Source: Alectoria sarmentosa (lineage: Eukaryota > Ascomycota > Lecanoromycetes > Lecanorales > Parmeliaceae). From it: a stretch of DNA of 61,377 bases. Every line of letters starts with the position of its first letter. Positions within the stretch are counted from its first letter, which is position 1. This document shows, piece after piece, positions 25,801 to 38,218 of this stretch. Where the stretch lies: assembly GCA_009733775.1 (NCBI GenBank), contig WOGZ01000181.1, forward strand, positions 1-61,377, given 5' to 3'. Both the position numbers and the translations under genes were made by a program. A model generated the notes under the pieces. The model was given only the letters and a program-made list of their open reading frames with translations. It was not told the origin of the DNA and made no database searches.

Positions 25801-25929
25801 TTATTCGAATTTCAATTATCGTAAATGACCTGATTTAAAAATACGATATTTTAATAACTTTTATGTCTTGATAAAATTCTTATTAATACGATTCTTTGAA
25901 TTCGTTAATTAATATAAATGAAATAAATG
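22889..25929 (-). other. Element G: decayed 5' untranslated and gag part
   Basis: AT-rich sequence without a believable gene. By position between the 5' LTR and the B insertion it should hold leader and gag of Gypsy G. Short open frames (for example 23,199-23,471 plus and 25,467-25,733 minus) show no motif. A 17-nt A run sits near 25,251. Confidence 0.4.
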
Positions 25930-26146
25930 AGGTAACTTAATTATAATGTTAAAATCAACATAAAATTATGTTATATAAATATATTGAATAAGACAATTAA
26001 GTGAGAATAAAATATATATATAAAAAAAACATTTATATAAAAATAAATGTCTCTGTTAAAACACGTTAAGTTCAATCGAATAATGTTAAAGAAATGTGAT
26101 GTTAAAGAGAAGTCAGCTTTATTAAAAATATAAAATACGCTCGTAA
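25930..26146 (-). repeat. 5' LTR of Gypsy element G (inner end approximate)
   Basis: The right end reads ACGCTCGTAACA, the reverse complement of TGTTACGAGCGT. The same tip opens the undamaged solo LTR at 50,244. It abuts the resumed Copia C sequence at 26,147. The left boundary is a guess from a GAGGTAAC end near 25,929. Confidence 0.45.
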
Positions 26147-27589
26147 CAATATCGAAAAAAATAAATGAAGAAATATAAAAAATTAATAATAATAATGAAA
26201 ATAATGAAGACGAAGGTTTTTTATCACGATTAAAGACGAATCGAGATTATCGATTTGAAAATTATCGCTTTAAGAAAATGTCGAAATAAACGAATTTAAT
26301 AACGATTTAAAAAACGATTTGAACGTTTTAAAAAAAGTTGATAAACGAAATCGTTTATCTTTAACGCGTAAATCAAAGATTTCGATATCATTTAAAACGT
26401 TAAATAATTCTTCGTTAACTTTAAAATCGTTATCGCACGACGATAATGTGAAAAAAATGAAATAAATGTTTTATTAATTCTCGTCAAAGTCGTTTAAGTT
26501 TTTATCGATATTAATTAATTGTTATCGTTATATTTTAAAATCTTGTAATAACAACGAGAAATGTTTATGCGAGAATTAACGATAAATTTGAATAATAATA
26601 TTATTATAAAATAAAATCAATAATACGAAAAATTTGATTTTGAATTTAATGATAAAAATTGAATTTGATTAAGATTATATTAAATGTAATCATAAACGTG
26701 TAAATTTTTTTAAAAAATTCGCACTCTTTTTATGTTATTTAATTAAAAATTCAAATTCAAAATATTCGTTTCGACGATTATTATCGTGAAATTAAAATTA
26801 ATTAAATTTTATAATCACGATAATAAAATGTTATCGATAATGAATGAAAAATTCGATGATAAAATTTTAATCTTTTTTTTAAGAAATTTTTAAGATTAAA
26901 ACGTTAATTTTGACACATAAAGTTTATTATTTTTAATTTCAAATAAATTTTTAAACGTTTAAATGAAAATGAAATTAATTTTAAATTGTTTTAAACGATG
27001 ATTAAATTAATGATAATGTTGATATTCAATTATTTAATTTGTGTTATTAATTCAATATATCGTTGAGAATGTAAATCATCAATTTAATAAAATATTATAA
27101 AAACAAAAGCGCATTTTTTCTTATTTAATGTGTTTCATGTAAAGAAATTGATAATGTTATAAAAACTTTATTATAATTCGATCGCACGATCGCAGATCGT
27201 ATACGATTTCGATTAAAAACGAATAATTTCGATTCGTCGAGAATTAAGAAATTTTTAATTTTCGAATTTCGAATTATAATTATTTAAATTCAAAAATTAT
27301 TTTGCAAATGAAAATTGTTTATTTTAAAAAAATTAATTGAATAAAAATCTTTATAATTGATTATCTTATTACGATAAATATAAAATGTTTAAAAACAATT
27401 ATAATTATAATAATAAATAGATAAATTATAATTATAACGATCGTCGAGCAAATTCGAGCTTATAATTTATGAAAATATGATATAAAACATTTAATTGTAT
27501 TAAATTAAAAGTGTTACGAAGAAAAGTGCGATTAAATTATAAACGCATACGCTCGTTACGTGATTTATTACGTAATTTAAATTTCGACA
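26147..27589 (-). mobile_element. Copia element C, 5' part
   Basis: Minus-strand copy comprising the 5' LTR (27,468-27,589), primer site, leader and the start of gag, collinear with copies B and D. It stops abruptly at 26,147 where the tip of the Gypsy G LTR begins, so G is inserted in it. Its outer LTR end (TTTCGACA) abuts the 3' half of copy D at 27,590, so C is inserted in D. The remainder of C must lie beyond the left edge of the window. Confidence 0.72.
27468..27589 (-). repeat. 5' LTR of element C
   Basis: About 122 bp, reverse orientation, ends TTTCGACA. It matches the other 125-bp LTRs with many transitions. Confidence 0.75.
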
Positions 27590-29749
27590 ATTACGTCTTG
27601 ATTATTTTTAAAAATTATAATAATTTTAAAATTTAAATCGTTAAGTCGTAAAAATTAATTAAGGAAGTTTTTTAATTAAATAATTTTTTTAATAATTTGC
27701 GTTTAATCGATATATTTTATTTTATAAATAAATAATGTTATAATAATTTAACGCTTGCTTAATCAATTAATAACGTTATTATTTAAATTAAATAAATAAT
27801 TAAAGATAAACTTTCGAATTAAGTTTTTAATTTAATTAAAATTAATGTAATCGAATAAATCTTTTAAAGAATTCTTATATACGAGTTTATAACGTATTAT
27901 GTTTTTAAAATATCGAAAGATTCGAATAATCGCATTTTAATGCGTTAAAATAAAATTAATTGAATATCGATTGATTAAAGAAATAACATAAACGATACTG
28001 AGATAAGTCTTTAATATAACGTATATAAAAGAATTTATAACGAATTAATATTTTTCACGAATTTTTTTAAAAATTATATAATCTTTTTCGACGAACGTTA
28101 ATCTGCGATTGATTTCGAATAATATATTAATAAAAATGAAATCTTAATATTTAAAATATTTAAGAAAGCGTATAATGTACGCTTTTTATTTTAAACGAAT
28201 AATGTTATTATAATAATTTCTTTTAATAACTATGCTTAAATAAAAGACGTATAATTTTAAATTTAATATATAAAACTTAATATTTAACGCATCTTTGATT
28301 CGTTTAATAATAACTTTATTACGATTTATAATTAGAACATTATCGATATAAAACGCTATAATGATTTTTTTTTAAGATTCATAAACACATTATCGTTTAA
28401 TTTAATGAAATTAAAATCGAGTTTTTTTATATAAATCGAGAAATGTTAATATCAAATTTTAAAAGATTGTTTTAAATTATAAAAAACCTTATTTAATTTA
28501 CAGACCTTGATATTATTTTTATTGAAATCTTTAAATCTTTAAATATAAATGTTCTCTTGAACATTACTATGAAAAAAGACGATTTTGACGTTTATTTATT
28601 TCACGTTTTAATTTATAATCGTCGTAAATGTAAAAATCATTTTATAATTTATGAACTTTATTATCAACGCGAAAATGTTATAATAATTACGATTTTCTTA
28701 TTATTCGAATTTTCGAACCATTTAACGTGTTTTATAACGAATAATTTTCTCTTTAAGATTTCGTTTCACGATATAAATTCAATGACCTTAAAAAATATAA
28801 ATTCTTAAAAACATTTAAATAAGATATTAAATGTTATTATTTATAAAAAACTTATATTCATTTCGCATATTAATTTCTTAATTTATATGAAATAAATTAA
28901 TAAAAACCGTTTATTCGTAAGTTATAAATTCAAAGATGTTAAATTTATTAATATGATTCGCAAAAAAAAATAAAGATAAAGAAAGCTTTTATTAAAAAAT
29001 TAAACGATAAATTACGAAAATTCGAAATAATAAAATCTTTATAATCATCAAATATCTTTTAAATAATTTTATATTCGAAATGTTTTCGCATAATTCTCAT
29101 TTTAACAAATTTCAAAAACATCGACGAAAAAAAAATGATGATAAATTTAATAATTAATGTAATAAATTTAATAAATGTTATAAACACACGCATTATAATA
29201 ACGACAAAATGAGGTTTTTAAAAATGATTAATAATTGACGATAATCGAATATTTATTAACGATAATCGATTAAACGATTTAATCGAAATTATAAATTCAA
29301 CGTTTAACAATATAATAATATTTTATTTATTTAATATTATCTTTTTTATAATGAATGTTGATATAAAAAAACGTTAACGTTTATTTAAAGATTCGTGAAT
29401 CTTAATCTCCTTTTTAAAATTCACGAAATGTGAACATTTTTTGACGAAATGTATATCGTTAACGCGGATAATCTTTTTTTTGATTAAATTATAAAAACGA
29501 AAAATGTATTCGTTTTTATAATTTAAAAGAATACATTTCTCACTTTATTCATAATTTTTTTTTAAATACGTTTTAAAACGTAAATGATAAAGTTAATAAT
29601 ACGCAAATGAAAAAAAAAAATTTACGATAATAAAAGGTTTCGAAAAATATAATGATAATTTTAATGTTAAAAGAACGTATCGTTAAATAAATAATTATAA
29701 TTATTATTTTGAATTAAAAGAATTTATTGAAATTAAAATTTAATAAAAT

Positions 29750-29959
29750 TTAATATATTTTATTTATCAAAATTTGATTAAATCGTTTAACGATTTTATT
29801 TATTTTAAAATTATTTATAATAATGAATTTTTGCTTAATGTTCATTTGAGCGAAACATTTCAAAAAGACTTTATTAATATATTCGTTTTTATTATTAAGA
29901 CGAATGCGATAAGTTCGATAATTGCGAGATTTTAAATAAATTTTAAAACGCAAAAACAT
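29750..29959 (-). pseudogene. Copia integrase fragment of element D
   Basis: A 69-codon stretch including YRTYRIRLNNKNEYINKVF corresponds to the second catalytic block of Copia integrase seen in B, with Asn at the expected Asp. It continues into the RFNQILINKIY block. Confidence 0.65.
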
Positions 29960-32900
29960 AACGAAGATCTCGCTTTTATAACGAATATAATAAATTTTAA
30001 AATAATAAATAAAATCATTTTTAAACGTTATAAGTATTTATAATTGTTAAAATTAATGAAGATTAAAAATTTAATAAAATCGTTATAAATAAATTCGCTC
30101 GATAAAATATCGAGCGTTATAAAATTACTATAAAAAATAATTTTTTGACGATTTATTATATAACATTCGTAAATGTATTTTTCGATAATGTTTTTAAAGA
30201 AATTCACATTTATAACGATATTGAAAAGTTTATTAAGATTTTATTAATTTAAATAATTTATAAATCGAATTTAAAAAAACGTTATAAACGATTAAAGCAT
30301 TATTATTTTTTTATAAATTCAAAAAAAAACAAATCGCGATTTCGTATTTCGATTAACGTTATATTATTTTAAATTAAAACATAATTTTTTTTATAAAAGG
30401 CGATTTTAATATCGACATTTAAGAGCTTTTCAATTGATAAAAGATTAACGTTTATATCGAACACGTATAAAATATTAAAAATCATTAAAATAACGCGTTT
30501 ATTATTAACATTATAATTAAAATTAATAATATCGTAAATAAAAGATTAAATTTTAACGCTTTTAATGTTTTTGATAAATCGAAAATAAATTTTGATATAA
30601 ATAATGAATATTGAATAATCGATAAAGAAATAACGAATATAATTAAAATTTATCATAATTCGAATATTAAGATTTATAAATTTGACGAATAATAAACTTT
30701 TATTTAGATTCGAATTTATTATTAAATTAATAAGATTTTTATTCTTATTTTAATTTGCTTAATTAATTATATTCAAAATATTAAAATCATTTAAAATGAG
30801 ATTCGAATAATTTTAATCATTTAATTCGTTTAAAAATGTTATATAAATATGAAAATAATCGTTTTTTTTTTGAAACATACGTTATATTAACGTTAAAATA
30901 ATCATTTTTCTTTAAAACAAAGACGTTAAATAACGCTTTTTTAATGCATTTACGTTTAACACTTAAAATATCAATATTCGCATAAATGATATCGATTTGC
31001 GTTTTCTTTTTTTTTTCTTATTTACTCATAAACTTTTTAAATTTTAAATGAAAAAACTTAATTTAACATTTAACAAAAAAATGTTTAAACTTACGATCAA
31101 CGATTTTATAAAAACTATAAATTTCGCGATTAATAAAATCAAGTCGTTAAAATCGTCTTTAACGAATTATTTGTTTTTATTATTACGATAAACGAATATA
31201 ATAACATTATCTTTTTTGATTATAAATATATAACGCTCTTCGTTTATTATATTATAAATAATTAAATCGAATTTAATTGCTTTCGAATTATAAAGCACAT
31301 AAATTTAAATATAAATTATTATAAAAACTTTATAAATTTCGTCGAATTTTATAAAAAAAAGTTAAATAAGATAAATTTTCGATAATAATAATAAATTATT
31401 CAAATGAACGATTTCGATATTAATTTTACGAAAATCTTTTTCGTATTAACGAACGTAATTTTCGAAATTGATATTAATATTATATAATTAACGTATAAAT
31501 TTAATATAAAATTCAAAGCTTATAAATTTGTAATAAGCATTAATAACGTTTAATATAATTTAAAAATTCTTATTATGTTTTTTAATAAATTAATAATTAA
31601 CATAATTAAAACGTTAACGAATAATTACGCAGATTTTAAATTTAATAATGTTAATGAAAAATAAAAAATAATTTAATATCAATTAATCGTTGATATTTTC
31701 GCTTTATTTGATATATTCAATAATAAATTTCAAAATAATAATGAAAATTAAAAAAAGTTGTTTTCGTTATTTATAAAAACATTTTTAACGATATTTTAAA
31801 CGTTAAATTCAATTATCGATATCGAAAAAAATAAATAAAAGAATATAAAAAATTGATAATAATAATGAAAATAATAAAAACGAATTTTTCTTTATTATGA
31901 TTAAAGACGAATCGAAAAGATCGCTTTAAAAATTATCGCTTTAAAAAAATATCGAAACAAATAAATTCGATAATAATTCAAAAAACAATTTAAACGTTTA
32001 AAAAAAAATTAATAAATGAAATCGTTTATCTTTAATTTATAAATCAAAGATTTTGATATCGTTTAAAACGTTAAATGATTTTTTATTGATTTCAAAATCG
32101 TTATCGCACGACGATAATGTGAAAAAAATAAAATAAACGTTTTATTAATTTTCGTTAAAATCGTTTAAATTTTTATCAATATTAATTAATTATTATCGCT
32201 GTATTTTAAGGTTTTATAATAATAACGAGAAATGCTTATGCGAGAATTAACGATAAATTTAAACGATAATATTATAATAAAATAAAATTAATAATACGAA
32301 GAGTTTGATTTTAAATTTAATAATAAAAATTAAATTCGATTAAGATTATATTAAATGTAATTATAAGCGTGCAAACTTTTTTAGAAAATTCAATTTTTTT
32401 TTATATTATTCAATTAAGAACTCGAATTTAAAATGTTTACTTCGACGATTATCATCGTGAAATTAAAATTGATCAAATTTCATAATCACGATAACAAAAT
32501 GTTATCGATAATAAATAAAAAATTCGATAATAAAATCTTAGCTTTTTTTTTCAAAAGATTTTTAAAATTAAAACGTCAATTTTGACTTATAAAGTTTATT
32601 ATCATTAATTTCAAATAAATTTTTAAACGCTTAAATGATAATAAAATCAATTTTAAATTATTTTAAATAATAATTAAATTAATAATAATGTTAACATTTA
32701 ATTATTTATTTTATTTTATTAATTCGATATATCGTTAAAAATATATATTATTAATTTAATAAAATGTTATAAAAATAAAAGCGTATTTTCCTTTATTTAA
32801 TGTGTTTCACGTAAGAAAATTAACAATGTTATAAAAACTTTGTTATGATTCGATCGCACGATCGCATGCGAACTCGATTAAAAACGAATAATTTCGATTT

Positions 32901-33132
32901 ATCGAAAATTAAAAAATTCTCAACCCTCGAATTTCGAATTATAATCGTTTAAATTCAAAAATTATTTTATAAATAAAAATTATTCATTTTAAGGAAATTA
33001 ATTAAATAAAGATTTTTATAATTAAATGTATTATTATAATAAATATAAAATGTTTGAAAATAATTATAATTATAATAATGAATAAATAAATCATGTTTAT
33101 AACGATCGTCGAGCAAGTTCGAACTTATAATT

Positions 33133-33256
33133 TATAAAAATATAATATAAAACACTTAATTGTATTACTTTAAGAGTGCTACGAAGGAAAATGCGACTTA
33201 TATTACAAACGTAAAGCGCTCATTATGTGACCTATCACGTGACCTAAATTTCGATA
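33133..33256 (-). repeat. 5' LTR of element D
   Basis: 124 bp. The outer end TTTCGATA is TTTCGACA with one transition. The CACGTG site is preserved at about 33,236. Confidence 0.75.
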
Positions 33257-34212
33257 TAATTTAATTATCATATTTTTAAATAACAAATATTTACAATTTG
33301 AAAACATTTAAAAAAAGTTGAAAATATAATATTATAACTTAAATAATTAATAATATTATAAAAAAAAAATTTATTAATTCGATAATTTTATAAAGCGTTT
33401 CATATTTTTATTAATAAATAGTTTTAACGTTTACGAATTAAAATACATTATATTTCACGATAACATCGTTATAAAAAAATTGAGATAAATAATTATATTG
33501 TAATTATTTTTAAATGCGATCTTTTTGTATTAATTATTAAATTAAAATATTATTCAAAACTGAAAAACTTATATACGACGTTAATTTATTCGATATAATA
33601 TTAATATATTTAATGCAAACGAGAATTTTTAAGTCTTTATATATATTTTATATATAATTAAATAAAAAATATTAATTTGAGAAAATCACGTTTTTATAAA
33701 TATAATACGTAATTATTAAATACGCTCGCAAATTTATAATTAATTTAAAATAAAACTTTTAAAATTTATCGTCGACGATAAATGATTTGAATTTCGAGAA
33801 ATTATAATTATTATTATCATCGATATAATAAAAATGAAAAATTAAGAATAAATTCGTAAGCGAATAAATATTTAAAATTTCTTAAATTCAATCATAAAAG
33901 CGATTAAAAAAAATATATATTTAAAATTATCATCACTCGATTTGATGAAAAAGGTGTTAAATAATAAAAGAAATAATTTCGATGTTTATTGCAAAGGCTT
34001 TTTCAACATTGAAGGTTTTTTAAATATATAAGAAATAATAAAAGCATAAAGACGTAGCTTTTGAAAAGGCTTTACGAAGACGTGAACGCGAATTGCAATT
34101 TCGCAAGATTGTTGTATTATAATAAAGTAACTTGAACAGCTGATTGGGAGCGAAATAGGTGAATATGATGGCTATCAAGCGATTTTTTATATGTAAGGCT
34201 AGGGCTATTTAC
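33257..34212. other. AT-rich flank of the gene island
   Basis: No gene or recognisable element. GC rises over 33,950-34,200, giving a boundary of a few hundred bases to the gene island. Confidence 0.6.
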
Positions 34213-34295
34213 TAGCGTACTTTCGCTACAACGAAATCTCGCTATGCGGAATGATATAGGTTATTTTGTCGTTCCGTTATAGCGAGCGTCGACTG
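34213..34295 (-). mobile_element. Pogo/Fot-like terminal inverted repeat remnant
   Basis: Read on the minus strand it begins CAGTCGACGCTCGCTATAAC directly after TA (34,296-34,297). This resembles the ends of pogo-type elements, which insert at TA. A second, inverted CTCGCTAT..CGGAA lies 30-50 nt inward, so the piece can fold back. No partner end or transposase is seen nearby. Confidence 0.45.
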
Positions 34296-34499
34296 TATAA
34301 CGCATCCAAGGCTGCAGCGATCTAGCTTTCGAGTCCGCAAGACTTTAAGCCTGTGGGAGTCCTCATTCGATGTCATTTCAAGCCTACACTCTACGGCCCC
34401 CGAAATCGGGAAGTTGAAGCTTGATGTCTTCCCGAGGATCCACGTGCCAAACCCCATGTTCGATGAAATACTTCAAACCGTACTGACTGGATCCTTGTA
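34296..34499 (+). promoter_or_regulatory. Upstream region of the RasGEF gene
   Basis: About 200 bases of normal-GC sequence between the pogo-like remnant and the first ATG. No distinct promoter element could be singled out. Confidence 0.35.
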
Positions 34500-37400
34500 A
34501 TGGAGGGGCGAAAGGCGTCGAAAAAGACCAGGTCCTACGGAGTAGCTCCTAGGAGTATGCGAACGTCTCAGAACCCTCCAAGTCTCAGCTCAACGGCACG
34601 TCCACAGTACAAAGAGCGCGTGAAATCGGCACCCTCAGGAGTGCCTCAACTCGAGGAGCAACAGCGGCAAAGGACATCACAACAGACGTCCGCGGGCAAG
34701 ACTAGGAGGGCGAGTCAAACATCGGAAACTGGATCAAGGCTTTCGGGGCCACTTTCAGCTCCAATCTCGAACGAACCTGCCGTACATGCTCAGCGCTACG
34801 ACAGCAATGGTTATGTAAAAATGCTATAACCTTGATAAAGATGGAGGAGTTTGCTGACGCTGATGCGAAGGCTAGAGATGTTCAGGAAGTTACCCTTGTG
34901 GTTTTGGGTGCTCCAGCCGTTGGAAAGTCCACTTTTGTGAGTTGTGCGTTAGATCTCAAGAAGGCGTCCATATCAGCCATTTCTAGCAAAAAGGTATCTT
35001 TGGAGGGTAAAATATCAGTCGTTAGACTGCTTGAATTAAGCTTCGAAGATTTCGAAATCACGACGAATCAGACTGTACGCTGGCCTATGAAAGTAGGACA
35101 CCACGACACGCCGATTATTGATGGAGTATTGGTTCTGTACGACATCATGGACCAGGGTAGTATAGCTCGTATCCCAGCAATATTAAGTGAGTCTTTCGGG
35201 CGTTCACAGTGCTTCCTTCCAAGTGGGACCATGAAGAGATGTCTGTCAGCCCAATGTGTTCCAGGTATTTAAAGATAAGCATTCACTTACACTACGCACC
35301 ATCTCTAGAAGCATTGTCCAAAGACGGTATTCCCACGTTACTCGTATCTGCCAAATACGATAGTCCACGCGGATCCTGGGAGGTGGACCATGCCATGGTA
35401 GAGGAGCTTTGCGGTACTGTCACGAACATCGAGTCTTATCCGGTTTCATTATCTGCACCTGAGACACACAAAAGATGCATCTCTATCATCTTACGGAACA
35501 TTATGGTGAAAAGGCGTGGTGAGCTTCTTCCTTCACTTTCATAGATCGTTTACATATGTCTGCTTTGACATATGAGTAGCATGAGATGGTATTGGATGGC
35601 TTGACTAATTAGGTCAAAAGAATCCAATACATCCAAGCACCCTACACGACCTCCCGCTCCGACCCCCACGCAAACTGCACTTACCGGCGAGACGAGTCAC
35701 TTGATACATCCAGCTCGCGCAAGGCGCAAGCATGGCCGAGCTGCCTCCGAAGTAGCCAGTCATGTGGCGCGAAATGTGGAACCAGTCGCACTATTGTCAT
35801 CATTGCCCAGGACGACCACGGGTAAGGATCCTGAGGCCGGATCCTCAGGAAGACCGACATGGACTCGCAGAGACCTGGAAGTATCATCTTTCGGCGAACT
35901 GTCCCACGACTCACGAAAGTCCTCGGACGACAGCGACGACGAACTTGTGTCCCCTATCAGCGGAATGGAATATCTAAGTTCAGGAGATCTTCCTCTGTAT
36001 CAGTTCGATGCACCAATCAGGGGTCGGGCTCCAGATATATCGACTACTATTGCAGATCCTTTCCAAAGCAGCCGCGACGTGCAAGGAAGTAGCGTAGCTG
36101 ATGGTGATTTTCTCACCCCTCAGAACAGCAAATCCGCATATATGGAAGATGACGACGCCAATGAGTTAGGGGTTACTTTCGAAGATTTAGTGGATAGGCT
36201 TTTGGCACAGCCTATGTCCAAATCAGATTCAAAATTTGCTCCCATATTTTTGTGCTTATATCGGAAGTTCGCTCCGCCTTCTTCATTAATCAAGGCCATT
36301 GTCCATCGCTTCGAGGGTCTGAATGACCGAGACCTTCCCCATCTGACCCGAATGACTTCACAGCTGAGGTATCTCAACATTCTTAGAGATTGGGTCTCAA
36401 ATTACCCAGGTGACTTTGCTCACCCTTTGACTCGCCGAGTCATGACAATTTTCGTTCAGGGATTAGCGGCGTCTCCAGAGCACGCCATTGCTCACAAAGA
36501 GATAACCCCACATTTGGACGTGGTTGTGGGGGATGATGATATCGGATGGGCATGCTCTGACAAGAGCAGGAGTCGTGCAAACACTACAGAGAGCTTTCTG
36601 ACTATGTCTTCTGTTCAAAGCGCGGCCTCGACGCTCAATGCACACTCTCCAACGCTTACAGCGGATTCGTCTACGGAAGACGTCGTCGATCAGTTAGAAC
36701 CAGAGAAAGTTCGGCCCACTAGGATTTCAGAGACATCATCATTGATTTCTAGCATCAGTAAATCAGAGAGCCAATCTACTGGCTCGTTCCAGACACTCCT
36801 CAACACACTTGAAAGTGCCCAGCGCCAAGCACAGCTTCTGACTCCAACACCTCGGAATTCGCTCACAAAGGTCCAGTGGCATCAATTCATGGTTATTCCG
36901 GAAGTGGAAATTGCTCGAGAGCTCACGCGCATTGACTGGATCATGTATTGTTCTATCAGACCACGGGATCTCATAAGACATGTAAGCCTTGCAAGTGAGC
37001 AAAAGGAGAAGTGCAAGAGCCTGGAGCACTTCAATAGAATGATACATCAATTCAATCATGTCGCCTTCTGGGTCGCCAATGTCATACTCCTTCGCGACAA
37101 GCCGAAGCACAGAGCAAGATCCCTGGAGAAGTTCATGAGTATAGCATGGAAACTGCGTTACTTGAATAATTACAATTCACTTGGAGCAGTGATTTCTGGG
37201 ATAAATAGCATAGCGGTGCATCGTTTAGCGCAGACTCGAGAGCTGATCCCAGCACCAGCGCAGAAACAATTCATGCGGCTTGAAATACTCATGGGATCCC
37301 AAAAGAGTCACTCCGCATATCGCTTGGCTTGGACCAACACCCCAAGTCAGCGCATCCCGTTCCTTCCGCTTCATCTACGAGATCTTGTCCTCGCTGAGCA

Positions 37401-37812
37401 GGGCAATCGAACATACGTCGCCGGCGCAGAAGGCGACCGCATCAATTGGAAGAAATTTGAGATTATGGGGGAGGTGATGATAGGGATCCAGAAAAGTCAA
37501 GATGTCCCTTATCCAACGATACACAAGAACGAAGAGGTGCAGCGGTTAGTCCTTGATGGACGGTTTTGCGAGGATGAAGATGTAAGTCTGGTTATTTCTG
37601 CTCTCCTTATGCAAAGCCGATGCTTACATGTTGAGCAATGGGTCGCCCAAGTTCGCAAGCCGTCTCGTGTGATCATTTTGCCGTTGCCTGCATCCTTTGG
37701 GATCTGACGCTGACCCGGTACTTTCAAGGAGCTTTATGAGCGCAGCCTACATTTGGAGGGACAAGGTCTCGGAGAAAACCCTCGGAAAAAATTCAGTTGG
37801 TTCCAGCGGTGA
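34500..37812 (+). CDS. Ras guanine-nucleotide exchange factor with N-terminal P-loop domain
   Basis: Five exons: 34,500-34,781; 34,841-35,186; 35,309-35,518; 35,714-37,581; 37,729-37,812, giving 929 aa; every phase closes. Residues 1-94 are disordered and basic. About 108-270 is a small-GTPase-like fold with P-loop GAPAVGKST (117-125), then LVLYDIMDQ and TLLVSAKYD, where Ras proteins have NKxD. REM/RasGEF_N is about 430-530 and the catalytic RasGEF domain about 675-900 (IPEVEIARELTRIDWIMYCS, then HFNRMIHQFNHVAFWV). The last exon, ending KFSWFQR, was found beyond the obvious open frame because GAT|GTAAGT and a CTGAC branch site define an intron. The domain would load GTP onto Ras or Rap-like proteins at the membrane. 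The GTPase-like part lacks a canonical NKxD and may not be a working switch. The gene is convergent with the HIT-finger gene. Confidence 0.85.
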
Positions 37813-38218
37813 AAACGGCACGAAATTTAACATGTCGAATGGTTAACTGCGACCAGGACTTGATCTTGAACAGGATGAGCAGGACGTGAGTCAGCGTCAT
37901 AGAACAATGATGAGTAGTGTTTGCACTGGCAAGAGCACGGTTCATAATGTGGACATGATGTGTCTGCCTTTACAGATATTTAGCGAGGCGTTCGCGGCGT
38001 GAAATGTCATGTTCGACTTCTTGGAAAAGAGGGTATCGAATTTCGTAATTTGTTTCAATTATGCGGAATATACGATATCATCATCAACGCTTAATTGAAG
38101 AAGCTGTTGCCTTGACTTGCCAACTGTTGACTATGAGACCATAACTGGCAGTTGCTGGGGTACAGCTCGCTTGAAAATCGAAATGGTCAAATCTTACTAC
38201 AACCATTGCTGTCAGACT
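37813..38218. other. Intergenic, two convergent 3' ends
   Basis: About 400 bases between the stops of the RasGEF and HIT-finger genes. Presumably both 3' untranslated regions; no further feature seen. Confidence 0.6.

Larger units (their letters stand above)
10902..26146 (-). mobile_element. Gypsy (Ty3-type) element G, interrupted by A, B and a small element
   Basis: Minus-strand fragments occur in the right order for a Gypsy element: 5' LTR end at 26,146 (its outer end, read on the minus strand, is TGTTACGAGCG), gag part, protease (14,357-14,689), reverse transcriptase (12,891-13,386), RNase H (about 11,480-11,980) and integrase (10,902-about 11,230). Element B (15,779-22,883) interrupts it between gag and protease. 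A small inverted-repeat element (12,006-12,652) interrupts it between RT and RNase H. Element A interrupts the integrase core at 10,902. The 3' end is outside the window. All frames are broken by stops where Trp, Gln or Arg codons are expected. Confidence 0.72.
27590..33256 (-). mobile_element. Copia element D, 5' two thirds and more
   Basis: Minus-strand copy with 5' LTR at 33,133-33,256. Leader and gag run from 33.1 to about 31 kb, integrase around 29.4-30.3 kb, RT around 28.2-28.6 kb and RNase H to 27.6 kb. It then stops where copy C begins. The inverted alignment with B is continuous. It is the outermost layer of the nest visible here; bases TAATT (33,257-33,261) are its expected target duplication. 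Confidence 0.75.

Noticed and set aside
1..34000. AT-rich arms as mitochondrial DNA
   Set aside because: They carry nested LTR elements with target duplications, grade into a nuclear gene island with spliceosomal introns, and keep many CpG.
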